Shown here one piece after another: positions 10,831 to 21,134 of a stretch of DNA of 64,000 nucleotides. The DNA comes from Papio anubis (taxonomy: Eukaryota; Chordata; Mammalia; Primates; Cercopithecidae). The position numbers and the translations under genes are program-made. A model generated the notes under the pieces. It did not search any database and was not told the origin of the DNA. It saw only the letters and a program-made list of their open reading frames with translations. Positions within the stretch are counted from its first letter, which is position 1. Each line of letters opens with the position of its first letter. The stretch covers positions 12,979,156 to 13,043,155 of the forward strand of contig NC_044990.1 of assembly GCF_008728515.1 (NCBI RefSeq), read 5' to 3'.

Positions 10831-11564
10831 AATGTAACTGCAAAGCAGAATGAGAAGGGTGGAGTGGTGAACAAAGAGGCAAGCAGGGAACCTTCTTATC
10901 ATCTCCTTTAACCCAAAGGAACTCTTTTAATGGTGGATATAAGACATAGTTACAGCCAGTGGGAGACAAATTTTGGAAGAAGTGAATCTGTTGAGGTCCC
11001 TCAAACCACACTATGTAAGTAACTCCTTGATCTACCTACATAATAGCCAGGCTCTGACACAGACTCTGAGGGCTGCTTAGTTACCACATTCATGCATCTC
11101 TCAGCCCAAATGTGAGCAGGTCCCAACACACACCATTCACGTGTGAATGGCCGAGAGAAGGCTTCCCAGATCATAGGTCAATTTCCTAGGCGTGTGAAAT
11201 CCTGCTTCTTCCCTGACCCTACTGATGTCAGTAGTACCTGTCCCTCCTACAACTCCTTATCAGGAATTCCACCCAACTCACAGGCATAGGTGGCTTTGGT
11301 CCCATGTTCTGAACAAAGTGAACTGCCTGCAGTTCATAGCTGAATGTTGCAGCACTTTGTAGTGGGTAGAAGGGAAGGTAAACCACAGGATGTTTGTGTA
11401 GCATGGCTGAAGAAATGAGCTGATACAATCAGATCTTTGCTTTCTGTAATCTGAAGTTGGAAATAGAGACGCTGGATGAGTTACTAGTGAAACCAAAGAT
11501 AAAGTTGTGTTATATATTTAAGTCCGGATCAAGATGAGACCAATTTACATGCAAGTCAAAGTTC
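10831..11564. other. Unassigned DNA with palindromic E-box
   Basis: No named repeat. At 11133-11150 there is an 18-bp near-palindrome CCATTCAC-GT-GTGAATGG that contains the E-box CACGTG (11138-11143). Confidence 0.45.
11133..11150. promoter_or_regulatory. Palindromic E-box-like site
   Basis: Two perfect 8-bp arms with a 2-bp centre embed CACGTG, the core bound by bHLH proteins such as USF, MYC/MAX and CLOCK/BMAL1. Function is inferred from the motif alone; a single E-box occurs often by chance. Confidence 0.35.
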
Positions 11565-11665
11565 AGCAGCAGTTGTTGCAAGGATTAAATAAATTAATTT
11601 GTGTGAAATACTTAGAAATTGATGGACATTCAGGATATGCTTAACAAGAAATAGCCAGTATTCAT
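11565..11665 (+). mobile_element. MIR SINE 3' part
   Basis: Resembles the MIR 3' half: 'gttgttgcaaggattaaataaattaatttgtgtgaaatacttag', then a degraded 'gacattcaggatatgctt'. Confidence 0.5.
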
Positions 11666-11982
11666 TTTGTATTTTGATACTGGCAGCATGGCTAGAAAAA
11701 TGCCTTTGGTGGAGAGAGGCACATGGAGAAGATGCATAGAGAGGACTTGGACACTGTGAGAAAAAGGCCAGGCCCAGACCTGACACCATTTTAGTTTTCA
11801 AAAAAGCATGCAGCCCTGTATGTAAGCTCTGCCCTTCGGGTGACTTGGGAGAGATTCTATTTTGTTTTGTTTTGTTTTTTCCAGCTAAGTAAGCCCAAAT
11901 AAGAAACTTCCTAATTCAGAGACTAAATTAGACAAAATGAGTTATCTTCCTAACTCATTTGTAGTTTTTAGGCATAGAGTGT
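11666..11982. other. Unassigned DNA before ERV LTR
   Basis: Contains a (TTTTG)n run near 11861-11880; otherwise nothing recognised. Confidence 0.4.
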
Positions 11983-12475
11983 TGTTAGGAATAACGCTCA
12001 AAATCCTAAGAAAATTGAACACTCAAAGGATTCTTAGCAAAGCAATTTTACTTCTGTGCAGAGGGGTGCCTCCTTGGCCAGTCGCTGTGAGAGCACACCT
12101 GAACAAAGGGGCATGAGAGCCTTTATTCCTGACTCAAGTCCTGCCCCTGTACCCCTTCCCCATTGACCGGGGTCAAGTCGTACAATCTAAACTAATCCCG
12201 GTTGGCTAAACATTTGATTTTTTTTAGATAAGGTGGGCATGCAAAAGAAGTGGAGAGGAAGGGGAAAGAGGTGTCTGTAATCAGCTAGAAAGTTAGTCCT
12301 CTTTCCAAATAAGGAAAGGAATGAGAGCTGGTACGGATAACACCTGGTACTGTGGTATGCCTGGGCATCTAACAAAGTCAAAAAGGGAAAAAGGAGAAAG
12401 GGGGGGGGGGTACTATGAATTAAAGAATAAAAGATTGATCAGATTATTTGAAGAGAAAACTCATCATATCCCACA
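11983..12475 (-). mobile_element. Probable ERV1-class solo LTR, antisense
   Basis: The segment begins TG and ends CA (TGTTAGG...CCCACA) and is flanked by GTGT on both sides (11979-11982 and 12476-12479), the target-duplication length seen for gammaretrovirus-like ERVs. An AATAAA on the minus strand (12122-12127) sits where an R/U5 signal would. The layout of about 345 bp U3-R and 140 bp U5 is LTR-like. I could not name the family. No internal retroviral sequence is attached. Confidence 0.6.
12400..12410. repeat. G11 homopolymer
   Basis: Uninterrupted run of 11 G on the plus strand inside the ERV-type LTR. Long G runs are far rarer than A/T runs in primate DNA and tend to be unstable. Confidence 0.9.
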
Positions 12476-12479
12476 GTGT

Positions 12480-13168
12480 CATGTGAAAATAATGAGCTAT
12501 TGTTAAATCCTAAAAGCCCTGGTGCATTTTTTTGTACCCAAGTGTATGTTAATCTGTCAATTAATTTAATAATTTCAGTGCCTTCCTCATTACACACATG
12601 AACTGATAAAATCTGGCCCATGAATTTTCACAGATTCTGCTTATGAAATGTTGGGATAATGAACTAATTGAAAAACTACCCCACCGGCCAATTCTGAAAC
12701 AAGTCCCTTTGTTAGCTGTGTTCCAGGAGAGGTTAAATACGTATTTGATTGTGTGTGGGTATAACCAAGACACTAACAATAGGTTAAATCCTTTGAAATT
12801 TCCAATTAAAGAGAAATAAAGGAAGCAAGAAATTCATAGTAATTATGACACTGTTGTGCGATGCTTTATGAATGGAGATAAAAATATAATTTTATTAAAA
12901 CTGAAATAAGGATGATGTTCTCAGATTAGAGTCAAAATGCAGTGATGAAACAAGAAAAGCTACTCGTTTGGCACAGAAGGAGTACAGCAGCAGAGGAGGA
13001 GAACCAGCGAACTCAAGAAATAATTGAGACCTGTTGTTCAGTCAATATCACCTGCCTCTGCCTCCAAATTATTCATTATGCTTTTGAGTCATGGAATCAA
13101 TCTTTTGATATCTGAAGTCTGTCTTCTTTTTTAGGTTTATCTTCATTTAAATTACAATGTTGTCATTA
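12480..13168. other. Unassigned AT-rich DNA
   Basis: No repeat or gene feature that I can support. Confidence 0.45.
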
Positions 13169-13178
13169 AATTTTAGAC

Positions 13179-13487
13179 CTTTTTTTTTTTTTTTTTTTTT
13201 TTTTTTGAGATGGAGTCTCGCTCTGTTGCCCAGGTTGGAGTGCAGTGGTGCGATCTCAGCTCACTGCAAGCTCTGCCTCCCGGGTTCACGCCATTCTCCT
13301 GCCTCAGCCTCTGGAGTAGCTGGGACTACAGGTGCCTGACACCACGCCCGGCTAATTTTATGTATTTTTAGTAGAGATGGGGTTTCACTGTGTTAGCCAG
13401 GATGGTCTTGATTTCCTGACCTTGTGATCCACCCGCCTCGGCCTCCCAGAGTGCTGGGATTACAGGCGTGAGCCACCGCGCCCGGCC
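13179..13487 (-). mobile_element. AluY-like SINE with clean TSD, antisense
   Basis: Full-length Alu with a long T-run (13180-13206), reading 'ttcacgccattctcctgcctcagcc', 'gtgttagccaggatggtct' and 'ctgaccttgtgatccacccgcctcgg', diagnostic of AluY. It ends in an undegraded 'gccaccgcgcccggcc'. A perfect 10-bp target-site duplication AATTTTAGAC flanks it (13169-13178 and 13488-13497). It is the least-decayed Alu in the window. Confidence 0.95.
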
Positions 13488-13871
13488 AATTTTAGACTAT
13501 TTCTTGAGGACATTCCTGTTTTCCTGTTGCAGTTGGTTATCACCTTTAAATGAGCTTACCTGTTGAAAAAGTTCAGGGTGAGTTTCTTATCTTTGTTGTC
13601 AGAGATGGGCTTCCTCAGTTGTACAGACTTCTGCAGCAATTACACTTTCTTTGTGAAGTTATGAGTATGGAACTTTTCAGTCATTCACCAAAGAAGAGAA
13701 AATAGAGCAATGAACTCTCATTTATCAAATAATTTGCACTGTTGAAGTTAACATAAACCTCTACTAGCATTTTGCCAACATTGCTTAATCTACCTCCCAA
13801 TGTATTGATTTACTGATTTTTGCTTGAGTAATAGAAGCCAATCCCAGACATCTCATTCCATCCATAGATAC

Positions 13872-14259
13872 TGTCACACATGTCCGTGTGAAGAGACCAC
13901 CAAACAGGCTTTGTGTGAGCAACAAGGCTGTTTATTTCACCTGGCTGCAGGCGGCTGAGTCCAAAAAGAGAGTCAGTGAACGGAGATAGGGGTGGGGCCA
14001 TTTAATAGGATTTGGGTAGGTAATGGAAAATTACAGTCAAAGGGGGTTGTTCTCTGGCGGGCGGGGCGGGGGTCACAAGGTGCTCATTAGGGGAGCTTCT
14101 GAGCCAGGAGAAGGAATTTCACAAGGTAACGTCATCAGTTAAGGCAGGAACCGCCATTTTCACTTCTTTTGTGATTTTTCAGTTGTTTCAGGCCGTCTAG
14201 ATATATATGTGCAGGTCACGGGGGGTATGATGGCTTCGCTTGGGCTCAGAGGCCTGACA
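13872..14259 (-). mobile_element. LTR7-like (HERV-H) solo LTR, antisense
   Basis: The plus strand reads TGTCACACATGTCCGTGTGA at one end and ends '...cagaggcctgaca', the complement of the LTR7 termini (tgtcaggcctctgagcccaagc ... ggtctcttcacacgg). A 5-bp duplication GATAC flanks it (13867-13871 and 14260-14264), as expected for an ERV1 provirus reduced to a solo LTR by recombination. Minus-strand signals are AATAAA (13931-13936) and a decayed TATA region (about 14001-14009, reading tattaaa). LTR7-group LTRs are known promoters/enhancers in human pluripotent cells; activity of this copy is inference. Subfamily (LTR7 versus 7B/7C/7Y) is not resolved. Confidence 0.88.
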
Positions 14260-14349
14260 GATACTTTGTAATGCATAAAATGTATCAAATAGTATTTTTA
14301 AAAAAAGAAAAAAAAAGAAATGGAAAATTGAAAAATACTGACCTCCACC

Positions 14350-14530
14350 CCTGCATTCAAGGTATCCAAATTTTACCTTTCCTTCAAGGCCTAGTTCAAA
14401 CTTGCTAGTCTCCCTCTCAGTAGGGACTGCATCCTCTTACTTGCACATTTGGAAATTTATTTTCTGCTGTCTTGTAACATGTCCTGAATTAACTTGATAT
14501 AACATTAAATTTTGTATTTTTATTTAACTT
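14350..14530 (+). mobile_element. L2 LINE 3' fragment
   Basis: Resembles L2 3' end: 'aaattttacctttccttcaaggcctagttcaaact', 'tctccctctcagtagggactgcatcctctta'. Diverged and truncated. Confidence 0.5.
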
Positions 14531-14559
14531 CTCAAGAATTTATGTTGTTTCTAAAACTA

Positions 14560-14700
14560 GAACAGGGAAGCAATGTGGTATAAAGGAAAACACTCAAATT
14601 TGGACTCAAAGGCTCAGTTCTAATTGGGATTGTGCCATTTTTACTTAAGTTTTCTGAACTTCAGTTTCTATAGCTGTAAAATGAAGAAGAAACTGGCCCT
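14560..14700 (+). mobile_element. MIR SINE, 5' and core
   Basis: MIR order: 'aagcaatgtggtataaaggaaaacactcaaatttggactcaaaggctcagttctaatt', then 'ttctgaacttcagtttctatagctgtaaaatgaagaa'. The 3' remainder may be the block at 14885-14960. Confidence 0.7.
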
Positions 14701-14884
14701 GTTACATTGCAAGCTACTCATATTCTTACATTTTAATTTGAGTTTATTTTAATAACTTAACTTTTTAATATGAAATTAAAGATGTTTACCTGCATGAATA
14801 CATTTCAACAGAACCAGAAGAATTTACTATGATTTTTTAACCCAATAAGATAGCGTAAATCACATACACGATTTGTTTATTTAA

Positions 14885-14960
14885 ATGATTAAATAAGATA
14901 ATGAATGTGAAATGCCTGGCTCACAGCAGACTGCAATAAATGGTACCTGTTATTATTAAC
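14885..14960 (+). mobile_element. MIR SINE 3' fragment
   Basis: 'gattaaataagataatgaatgtgaaatgcctggctcacagcagactgcaataaatgg' matches the MIR 3' end. It is separated from the preceding MIR by about 185 bp of unassigned AT-rich sequence, so it could be the same element split by an insertion. Confidence 0.6.
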
Positions 14961-15310
14961 TTGGGACCAACTACCTGGAAGCAAGAGCCTATGTCTTCGA
15001 AAATTTGATTCTTTCCCCACAGAGCTTAGTCCTGTGACTCACACACAATCAGAAGGACAATTAATATTTGGGTCTTTGACTTGCTGATATGCCAGGTAGA
15101 GAAATGTTTATAAATAAGGAAAAAAAAAAAAAACAAAAAAAACCTTTGCGATATAGAGAGTATTTTCCACAATATCTGGAGAGAAATTTCATCTGATTTG
15201 GAATCATAGGTTGAAGGACTAGACACGACCAGGATGTGTCCTGAGACTCAAGGACAAATCCTTATGCTAGCCACACGCAAACAGGGGATTTTGAAAGCTG
15301 CCTCCAGCAA

Positions 15311-15341
15311 TATAAAAGAATCTCAGAGCTGTGACTCAGCA
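15311..15341 (+). promoter_or_regulatory. TATA-like box and MARE-like motif
   Basis: TATAAAAG (15311-15318) is followed by TGACTCAGCA (15332-15341), which matches an AP-1 core plus one flank of a T-MARE (bound by MAF, NF-E2, NRF2 or BACH families). The motif match is exact; use as a promoter or enhancer is inference. Confidence 0.35.
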
Positions 15342-16505
15342 CAGGGTTATAACACTCTGATTTATCTTTCTCTTATCTCTTCCTCAAGGTCTGAAAGAAT
15401 CTAATGCGCAATTTAGCACTAAAACTAGACAACCTCCGCTAGGCTCTTGTGTTCCGGTAATCCTCTCTCGAACCTGTGAGCAATTTCCAAAATCCTGTCT
15501 CTTTCTTCTAGCTCTGGTGTAAACGTCTTAGAAAGACTTGTAAACCAGAACAAGAATTTAAATAATCTGCCAGGTCAGTGTGCTTGCATGGACTTTTGAA
15601 GTTTAGAAAGATGTATGTATGACCAGAGCCTCAAAGAGCCAAGCAGGATGACTGGAGGTTGCTCTGTTTCCAAACACCACGTCTGCACCTAGGGACAATG
15701 AAAGCAGGTTTAATTGTCAGGATCTCAGGTACTCTGATCCTGCCTACAGCCCATCCTCTCCCAGGAACTCAGAACCCTAAGCTCTTTCTCCAAGAACTGC
15801 TGGGAGGGGCCCCTGGATTTTCCTCAGGGATGGAAGGCCAGTGTTGCCTGGCTGATGACAAATAGCTATTTGGTATTATTAACAGGTATCAGCTGAGGTT
15901 GGCAAAACCTTTCTCCTTCCTTCTGCTCCCTTGTCTGTCAATATTTATTGATTCTCCATAGCGTTTAGGCTGAATTTAACTCCCCATTTTTTCTCTTCTC
16001 AGACTTTCCCTGTTAACAGGGTCATCCTCCAATTCCGAGTTGAAAAATGGATCCCCTTTCCTTCCAAAGCAGGGAAACTTGACTACAGGCGATCACATTT
16101 TTAAAAAATGTGTTAAGAATCACAGCAGTTGTCCACTGTTGACAAAATGCTCAGAGGACAGAGAGGTGTGGGGGCTTGTGAGAAAATCCACAAGTCCATC
16201 ATGAAGTCCATCATGGCAGTTAACTTGAAAACCAGGGATGACAATGTGGGTGACACCTCCTTCTTAGAGTGTCCCATCACAGAGAACAGGGGTGCCTTGA
16301 TCTGTACGGCATCCAGCATTATGGTGGGGCCTATGGTAAGCATTCCGAGAAACAGGGAGAGCATGTAGCATCACTGGCGAGAGGCGAGATGAATGAACTT
16401 TCTGTTCATTTTGGAATGCAGACAGAGGTAGGAGGAAGTAGGTGGAAATGAATCAGTGAAATAAACCGGCATCTGCTCGCACACGGAGCATGCCGTTTCC
16501 TGACA

Positions 16506-16543
16506 TGACTCACTGCCCAGCTCCTCCTGCCGCCTGTGACTCA
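16506..16543. promoter_or_regulatory. Paired AP-1 (TRE) motifs
   Basis: Two TGACTCA sites at 16506-16512 and 16537-16543, start-to-start spacing 31 bp (about three helical turns), in a locally GC-richer segment. FOS/JUN-type factors bind this core. No functional evidence is available from sequence alone. Confidence 0.4.
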
Positions 16544-16929
16544 TCATGCAGAGAGGCCGGTTTCTAAGGAGACCACTGAGGGCTGGGCAGTAGCCACCTG
16601 TGTAGACACGGTGCTCACGTGGCCGTGGAGCCCGTTATCTAGAAACTCATTGCTTTAAATGTCATTAGAGAGACAGAGAGAAAAATATTTCTTAAGGTTA
16701 TTCTTGAGGTTATTTACAGACACACACCTGCTAGGAAGGAATAAAGTTCTCTGTTTGTCCAAAATAAGCAATTGATCCATGTTTTGGCCAACAGAGCTGT
16801 GCTAAACGCGGGGCACATTTGGAATGACTGGGGGAGAGGGGAAGGACCCAGGAATGAAAAAGAGAAAAATGGAATTGATATTTCAAAATAAAACGCAAGT
16901 AAGTCTATGACATATAATTACATAATAGT

Positions 16930-17060
16930 GGCTCACATGTTTAGTACTCCCTGTATGATGGACACTGCCAATAAAAGATCAATAAGCCCGGTTCCTCCCC
17001 TCGCAGAGCTAGTAGGTCCCAGGACGGTAGAGACAGCGAGCTTCTCAGAGAGCAGCTTTT
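16930..17060 (-). mobile_element. Possible L2 fragment, antisense
   Basis: 'catgtttagtactccctgtatgatggacactgcc' and 'gttcctcccctcgcagagct' loosely follow the reverse complement of L2 3' end ('ctgccctcatggagct'). Weak. Confidence 0.3.
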
Positions 17061-18664
17061 CTGCAACTCATGGAGAGTAGAGAGAGAAGTTAATGTACCC
17101 AAAGTAAGAGACGCAAATAGCACCTACAGGAGCCTTTCCGCTCTCAGGCCACCCAGAATCTCAGTTAGTCCCATCCAATGGTGTAGAAGCTCTCATCTAA
17201 CTTGGTTCATTGAATGAGTTTGAAAATAACGATAATACTGTTTGTCAGTAAAAAGATGCTGGCAAAATACTCCAAAAGTTTCTGCTCTTAAAGAGTTAAC
17301 TACTTCCCCTGAATACCTATTTGTATTTTTTAATAGTTTCAAAATACTTTATCACAGGCAATGGAAAAACAACAACAACGTCAACCTAGCCAGCGTCAAA
17401 ATTATCATAAGTTCTGAACTAATGAATTTTAAATTTTAATGAGCTTTTATTATGTATTTTGTACCCTTAATTTTTTTATGCCACTGACACTTTTCATCAA
17501 AAGGGCATGAAAACATTATGTGTTTTTAAAGGGTAAGAAAATTCTGAGGTCTTATTTTCCTTTTAACCTTATGTTCAATAAGCTCACATCCTTGCAAAGG
17601 AAGTACATAATTCTACCATAAAAATCAGCCTTTCATGGATTCAGTTTTTAAGAAAGTCTAAAGTAAATTTATCTGAAAATAAATCTTCCTGAGAAAAAAA
17701 TACATTTTTTCCTGGAGTCATTTTAAAAAATATGACTTGCTATTATAGCTGTATGAAGGAGTATCTGAAGTACTGACTTCTTAGATTCATTCCTTTACAT
17801 TTTCCTCAGAGTTTTGAAATTGCTCTCTATTGAACAAGCCTTATTCTCTGTGCAGAGGAAGCTTTTTACACCTTCTACAGGCCTGGAAGGCAGCAAGAAT
17901 AGATCTCTGGATCAGATTGTTTCTCTTTCTCCCTCCCTCCCTCTCTCCCTTCCTTTCTTCATTCCTCCCTTCTTTTTTCCCTTCTTCACATTGATAAGCA
18001 GTTTTGGAACCCCAGAGTTGACCACATATTTGCTCTTCTAGCTTTACTCTGGGTTTCTTTGGAGGATACATACAAAGATGGTGTCTCAAGGTTCCTGGAA
18101 GAGTCAAGGCAGAGAAGATCCTCTATACATGAAAAGGAGGCAAAGAAGACATGGAGAAAGATGATGTCTTATTCTTAGTTACAAGTGTCACCAAATTAGT
18201 AGCGAGAGGATCATACATTTACAAGACCTGAAGATGGTACATGCTCCTGGGGGTATAGCAGGGTGGGCAGGAAGGAGGCAAGTCGAGACTCAAGTACGTC
18301 TCTTCAACACACTTAGACTTTAAAACTCCATTTCACCTGGCAAAGTTTGCCATAGATATGGTTTTGTGAGAAATAAAAAGACGAGAGTGGAGCCAGGAAA
18401 AGGAATAAAATTATTGGAGTTTCCCAGAGCTAGATATAGGCTTTAAGTTTCAGGGATAAAGGGGAAGAGATAATTCTTCACATTCATTTCTTCATTCTTT
18501 TGCCCAGTTCAGAAGTTGGGAAAAATGAACCAATTGATGGCCAAAGATCAAATCTAGAACAAAGAGCATTCACTCTATTTTTTTAAGAAACATGAGGATA
18601 GAGAATGAATCGCTTAACAAGGGCTCATTAGATGATCAAGAAGTAGGTCTCAATCCTAATATGC
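17061..18664. other. Unassigned DNA with CT-rich tract
   Basis: No repeat family recognised apart from the pyrimidine tract at 17921-17993. Frames over that tract (17814-18041 plus, 17841-18107 minus) are low-complexity artefacts. Confidence 0.45.
17921..17993. repeat. Polypyrimidine (CT-rich) tract
   Basis: About 70 bp of 'tttctccctccctccctctctccc'-type pyrimidine-rich sequence on the plus strand, weakly mirror-symmetric. Such tracts can adopt H-DNA under supercoiling. Confidence 0.85.
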
Positions 18665-19140
18665 TCCTGGCTTTGTGCTAGCCAGGCATCCTCCATCCCC
18701 AAGGAGCTCATGGCGTAACTGTGCAGACATGTAAAAATAAAAAATAACAGAATGCTACGAGGACAGAGAGAGGAGGCCTGTCCTTTTGGAAAACTTTGGG
18801 GAAGATTTCAGGAAAATTTGATAGATTTTGGAGTATGGCTTTGAACTAGGTTTTGGGATCTAGGTAGTTTTACCACTAAGAAAAGAAGGTTAGGTCGAAG
18901 GAGAGTTATCAGGAACTTTTCTTAAAGGAGAGAGTTATGAAAATGCACAGTTTCCAGAAAACAGGGAATAGGTACTGTAATTAAAAACATAAGTTGTGGT
19001 GGAAGTTATGGCTAGGTGATAAAAGAAGAGGCCAACAATGTAGAGGCCATGATGCAAGATGTGTTGATAGAGGCTGGCCATGGACAATAGAGCCATTAAT
19101 TTACTTTTTCGTTTTAGGGGATTGGTGGAGTGGGGATGTG
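18665..19140 (-). mobile_element. L2 LINE fragment, antisense
   Basis: Follows the reverse-complemented L2 3' region: 'tttgtgctagccaggcatc', 'aaggagctcatggcgtaact', 'acgaggacagagagaggaggcc', then 'agtttccagaaaacagggaat' and 'gggccaacaatgtagaggcc'-type blocks. Diverged over about 450 bp. Confidence 0.55.
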
Positions 19141-19249
19141 GTGGGAGGAAGAATCATCAGTAAGGATCTGCGGTCAAGTGTCTATTTCAGACAGCTGATT
19201 ACAGGAGTGTGGAAAATGTGTGGGAAGACTACCGATTCTTTAACTGTAG

Positions 19250-19620
19250 CTCCCTGTTGTAGGTTGAGTTCCTGAAAGGAGCCTATGAGATGGAGATTTG
19301 CAGGTAGGAAGTTTATTGGAGATTGCTCTAGGGTGCAGGCAGCAGGAATAGGCAGAGGGAGAAGTTGCTGCTACCCTCACAACAAAAGCTTCAGGATAGA
19401 GAGCCACCCTGAGCTGGAATGGCATGCAGAGTTGTATCAAGTTGAGACAGTGAGGTGAGACTTTATCCCCATATCACCTAGTCATTGGATAAAGAAGAGG
19501 GTGTGACCCTGGTCAGCAGAGGTCAGTCAATAGGAAGAAGAACTCAGCTGAAAGCTACCAGTTGTCACCATGCTCAGCAGCTGGGGGAATGAGTGTTTCA
19601 GATCAACCCTCAAACTGTCT
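19250..19620 (-). mobile_element. Ancient ERVL-type LTR (LTR33-like), antisense
   Basis: 'gagatttgcaggtaggaagtttattggagattgctc' has the antisense AATAAA plus R/U5 order of LTR33-type LTRs. Downstream blocks 'tgagactttatccccatatcacctagtcattggataaagaagaggg' and 'cagcagctggggg' fit too. The exact family is uncertain and the ends are not resolved. Confidence 0.5.
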
Positions 19621-19629
19621 TTCCAATCT

Positions 19630-19950
19630 CTAGAAACTGGCACCACCAACTACCCTGTTAATTATACCAAAAGCAGGGATACTTCCTTTGCTTCTTGCTT
19701 TCCTTTTACCCAGTACCCACTCCACTGGTAAAATCCTGTCAGCTCCTCCTTCAAAGTTTCATCTATTTCTAGTAAGAGTATGTTAATGCTAGTTCATGTC
19801 CCCTCATCTGTCACTGGGACAAGAGACTCCTGGATGGTCTCCGTGATTCCACTCTTGCTTGTTTACAGTCTTTTCTCTATATAGTATCATATCAATGCCT
19901 GGGACCTAGGGAATACACAATACATATAAAATATGTGAATGAGTGATTTC
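19630..19950 (+). mobile_element. L2 LINE 3' region, sense, internally deleted
   Basis: 'ccactggtaaaatcctgtcagctcctccttcaaagtttcatc' matches the L2 'cagcaaatcctgtcagctctaccttcaaaatatatcc' block. 'gtgattccactcttgc' and 'gcctgggacctagggaatacacaatacat...gtgaatgagtg' match later L2 blocks. Confidence 0.5.
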
Positions 19951-21134
19951 AGAAGGTGCAATCTCTTTAGCCACACAGGGACCACTCTTATGGAGAAATA
20001 GAGAATGTGTTGGTCACTGGATGACCTAAGGAAAAAAAAAAAAAGGAGACAATAAATAAATTTTGGATATTAAGAAATATTTTTACAGGGTAAGTCTTAT
20101 AAATGTCAACACATGACAAATAGCTGTCAAAGATTTTAGTTCGTTTATTAATGAGGGACACAGTCAGAAGTTACAACCTGTTCAAAGATGAATTCAAACG
20201 ATTGCACGTATATAATTTATAAATAATGCTGACATAAATTAATAAGCAGTTTCAAAATTGGCTTATTGGAGAGACAGAGGAAAAATCAATTACATTTCCA
20301 CCAGATACAATTTATTTGCATCTCTATAGACAAGAAACATCTCCACTGCACTCAGTTATTTCACAAAGATATACAATTGTTCAAAGACAATGAAGTTGCA
20401 GAAACCCTATAGAATCAGTTAATCAAGAAAGCTGTGCTTACAAAATGCCTGGTTTTCCATTGAAGATACCCAGTAATCTTTCCATCTCATTTCAAAGCCT
20501 TTCACATTTTTTTTTCTTTCATAGGGAAGAGGAAAAGAAGAGAGAAAAAGTAAATAAAACCAAGATTTCATGGACAGTGCTGGTTTATGGTGTATGTGTT
20601 TTTCTTGAGAAATAATTAACAGCAAGTCTTTTTCTCTCAAAAATGTCTTGGTTGGAAGATAGGATGTATGGTCACCCTGTTTGGAATTCACTGTCATTTC
20701 ATTATTATTTACTTAAAACCCCTTATAACATATAACAAAGAGATGGATGTAGTAGAGATAGAGCTACGCTCTGAAGGATTCAAAACAATTTAATAATTAG
20801 TGCTTTTCATTGAAGTGATTAAGGCGATGGTAACAAATCAACCATGTGAGTTTTGAAACAGTCACAGCCAGCAACAGCCATAGCTGTTTTCTAGGCTGTC
20901 TCCGAAACATGAACCCTAAACCGTCCATCTGGTTGAATTTAGTCAGTTTCTGATTCCATTGATCATTGGATCTTCTCATCGTGGGAGATGGCCCCAATGC
21001 TTGGACACCACCACTTCCTAAAACATAGGGCATTTTATGTTTTCTGGTAATACTCTGAAGCAAAAGCCCACAATAATATTTGTGGGTATGCATTGATAAG
21101 GGAGTTAGAGGAGAAAAGGACAGGATAACAAGCA
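19951..21134. other. Unassigned AT-rich DNA
   Basis: Contains a short A-run (20032-20044). A 112-codon minus frame (20,797-21,135) shows no signal peptide, domain or compositional feature that would support a gene. Confidence 0.45.

Larger units (their letters stand above)
14961..16929. other. Unassigned, relatively repeat-free DNA
   Basis: I recognise no transposon except an A-rich tract (15120-15146). It holds four TGACTCA motifs (15035, 15332, 16506, 16537), a TATAAAAG at 15311-15318 and a locally GC-richer segment (about 16470-16640). Opposed frames of about 80 codons at 16113-16368 lack any known domain. I rate it a candidate cis-regulatory stretch, not a gene. Confidence 0.45.

Noticed and set aside
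15659..15865. 68-codon plus frame near the AP-1 motif cluster
   Set aside because: No domain, no start context and the frame is short; more likely noise beside a possible regulatory stretch.
16113..16368. Opposed frames of about 80 codons in repeat-poor DNA, one ending near a GTAAGC donor-like site
   Set aside because: No recognisable domain, no matching acceptor and frames open on both strands; could not be defended as an exon without conservation data.
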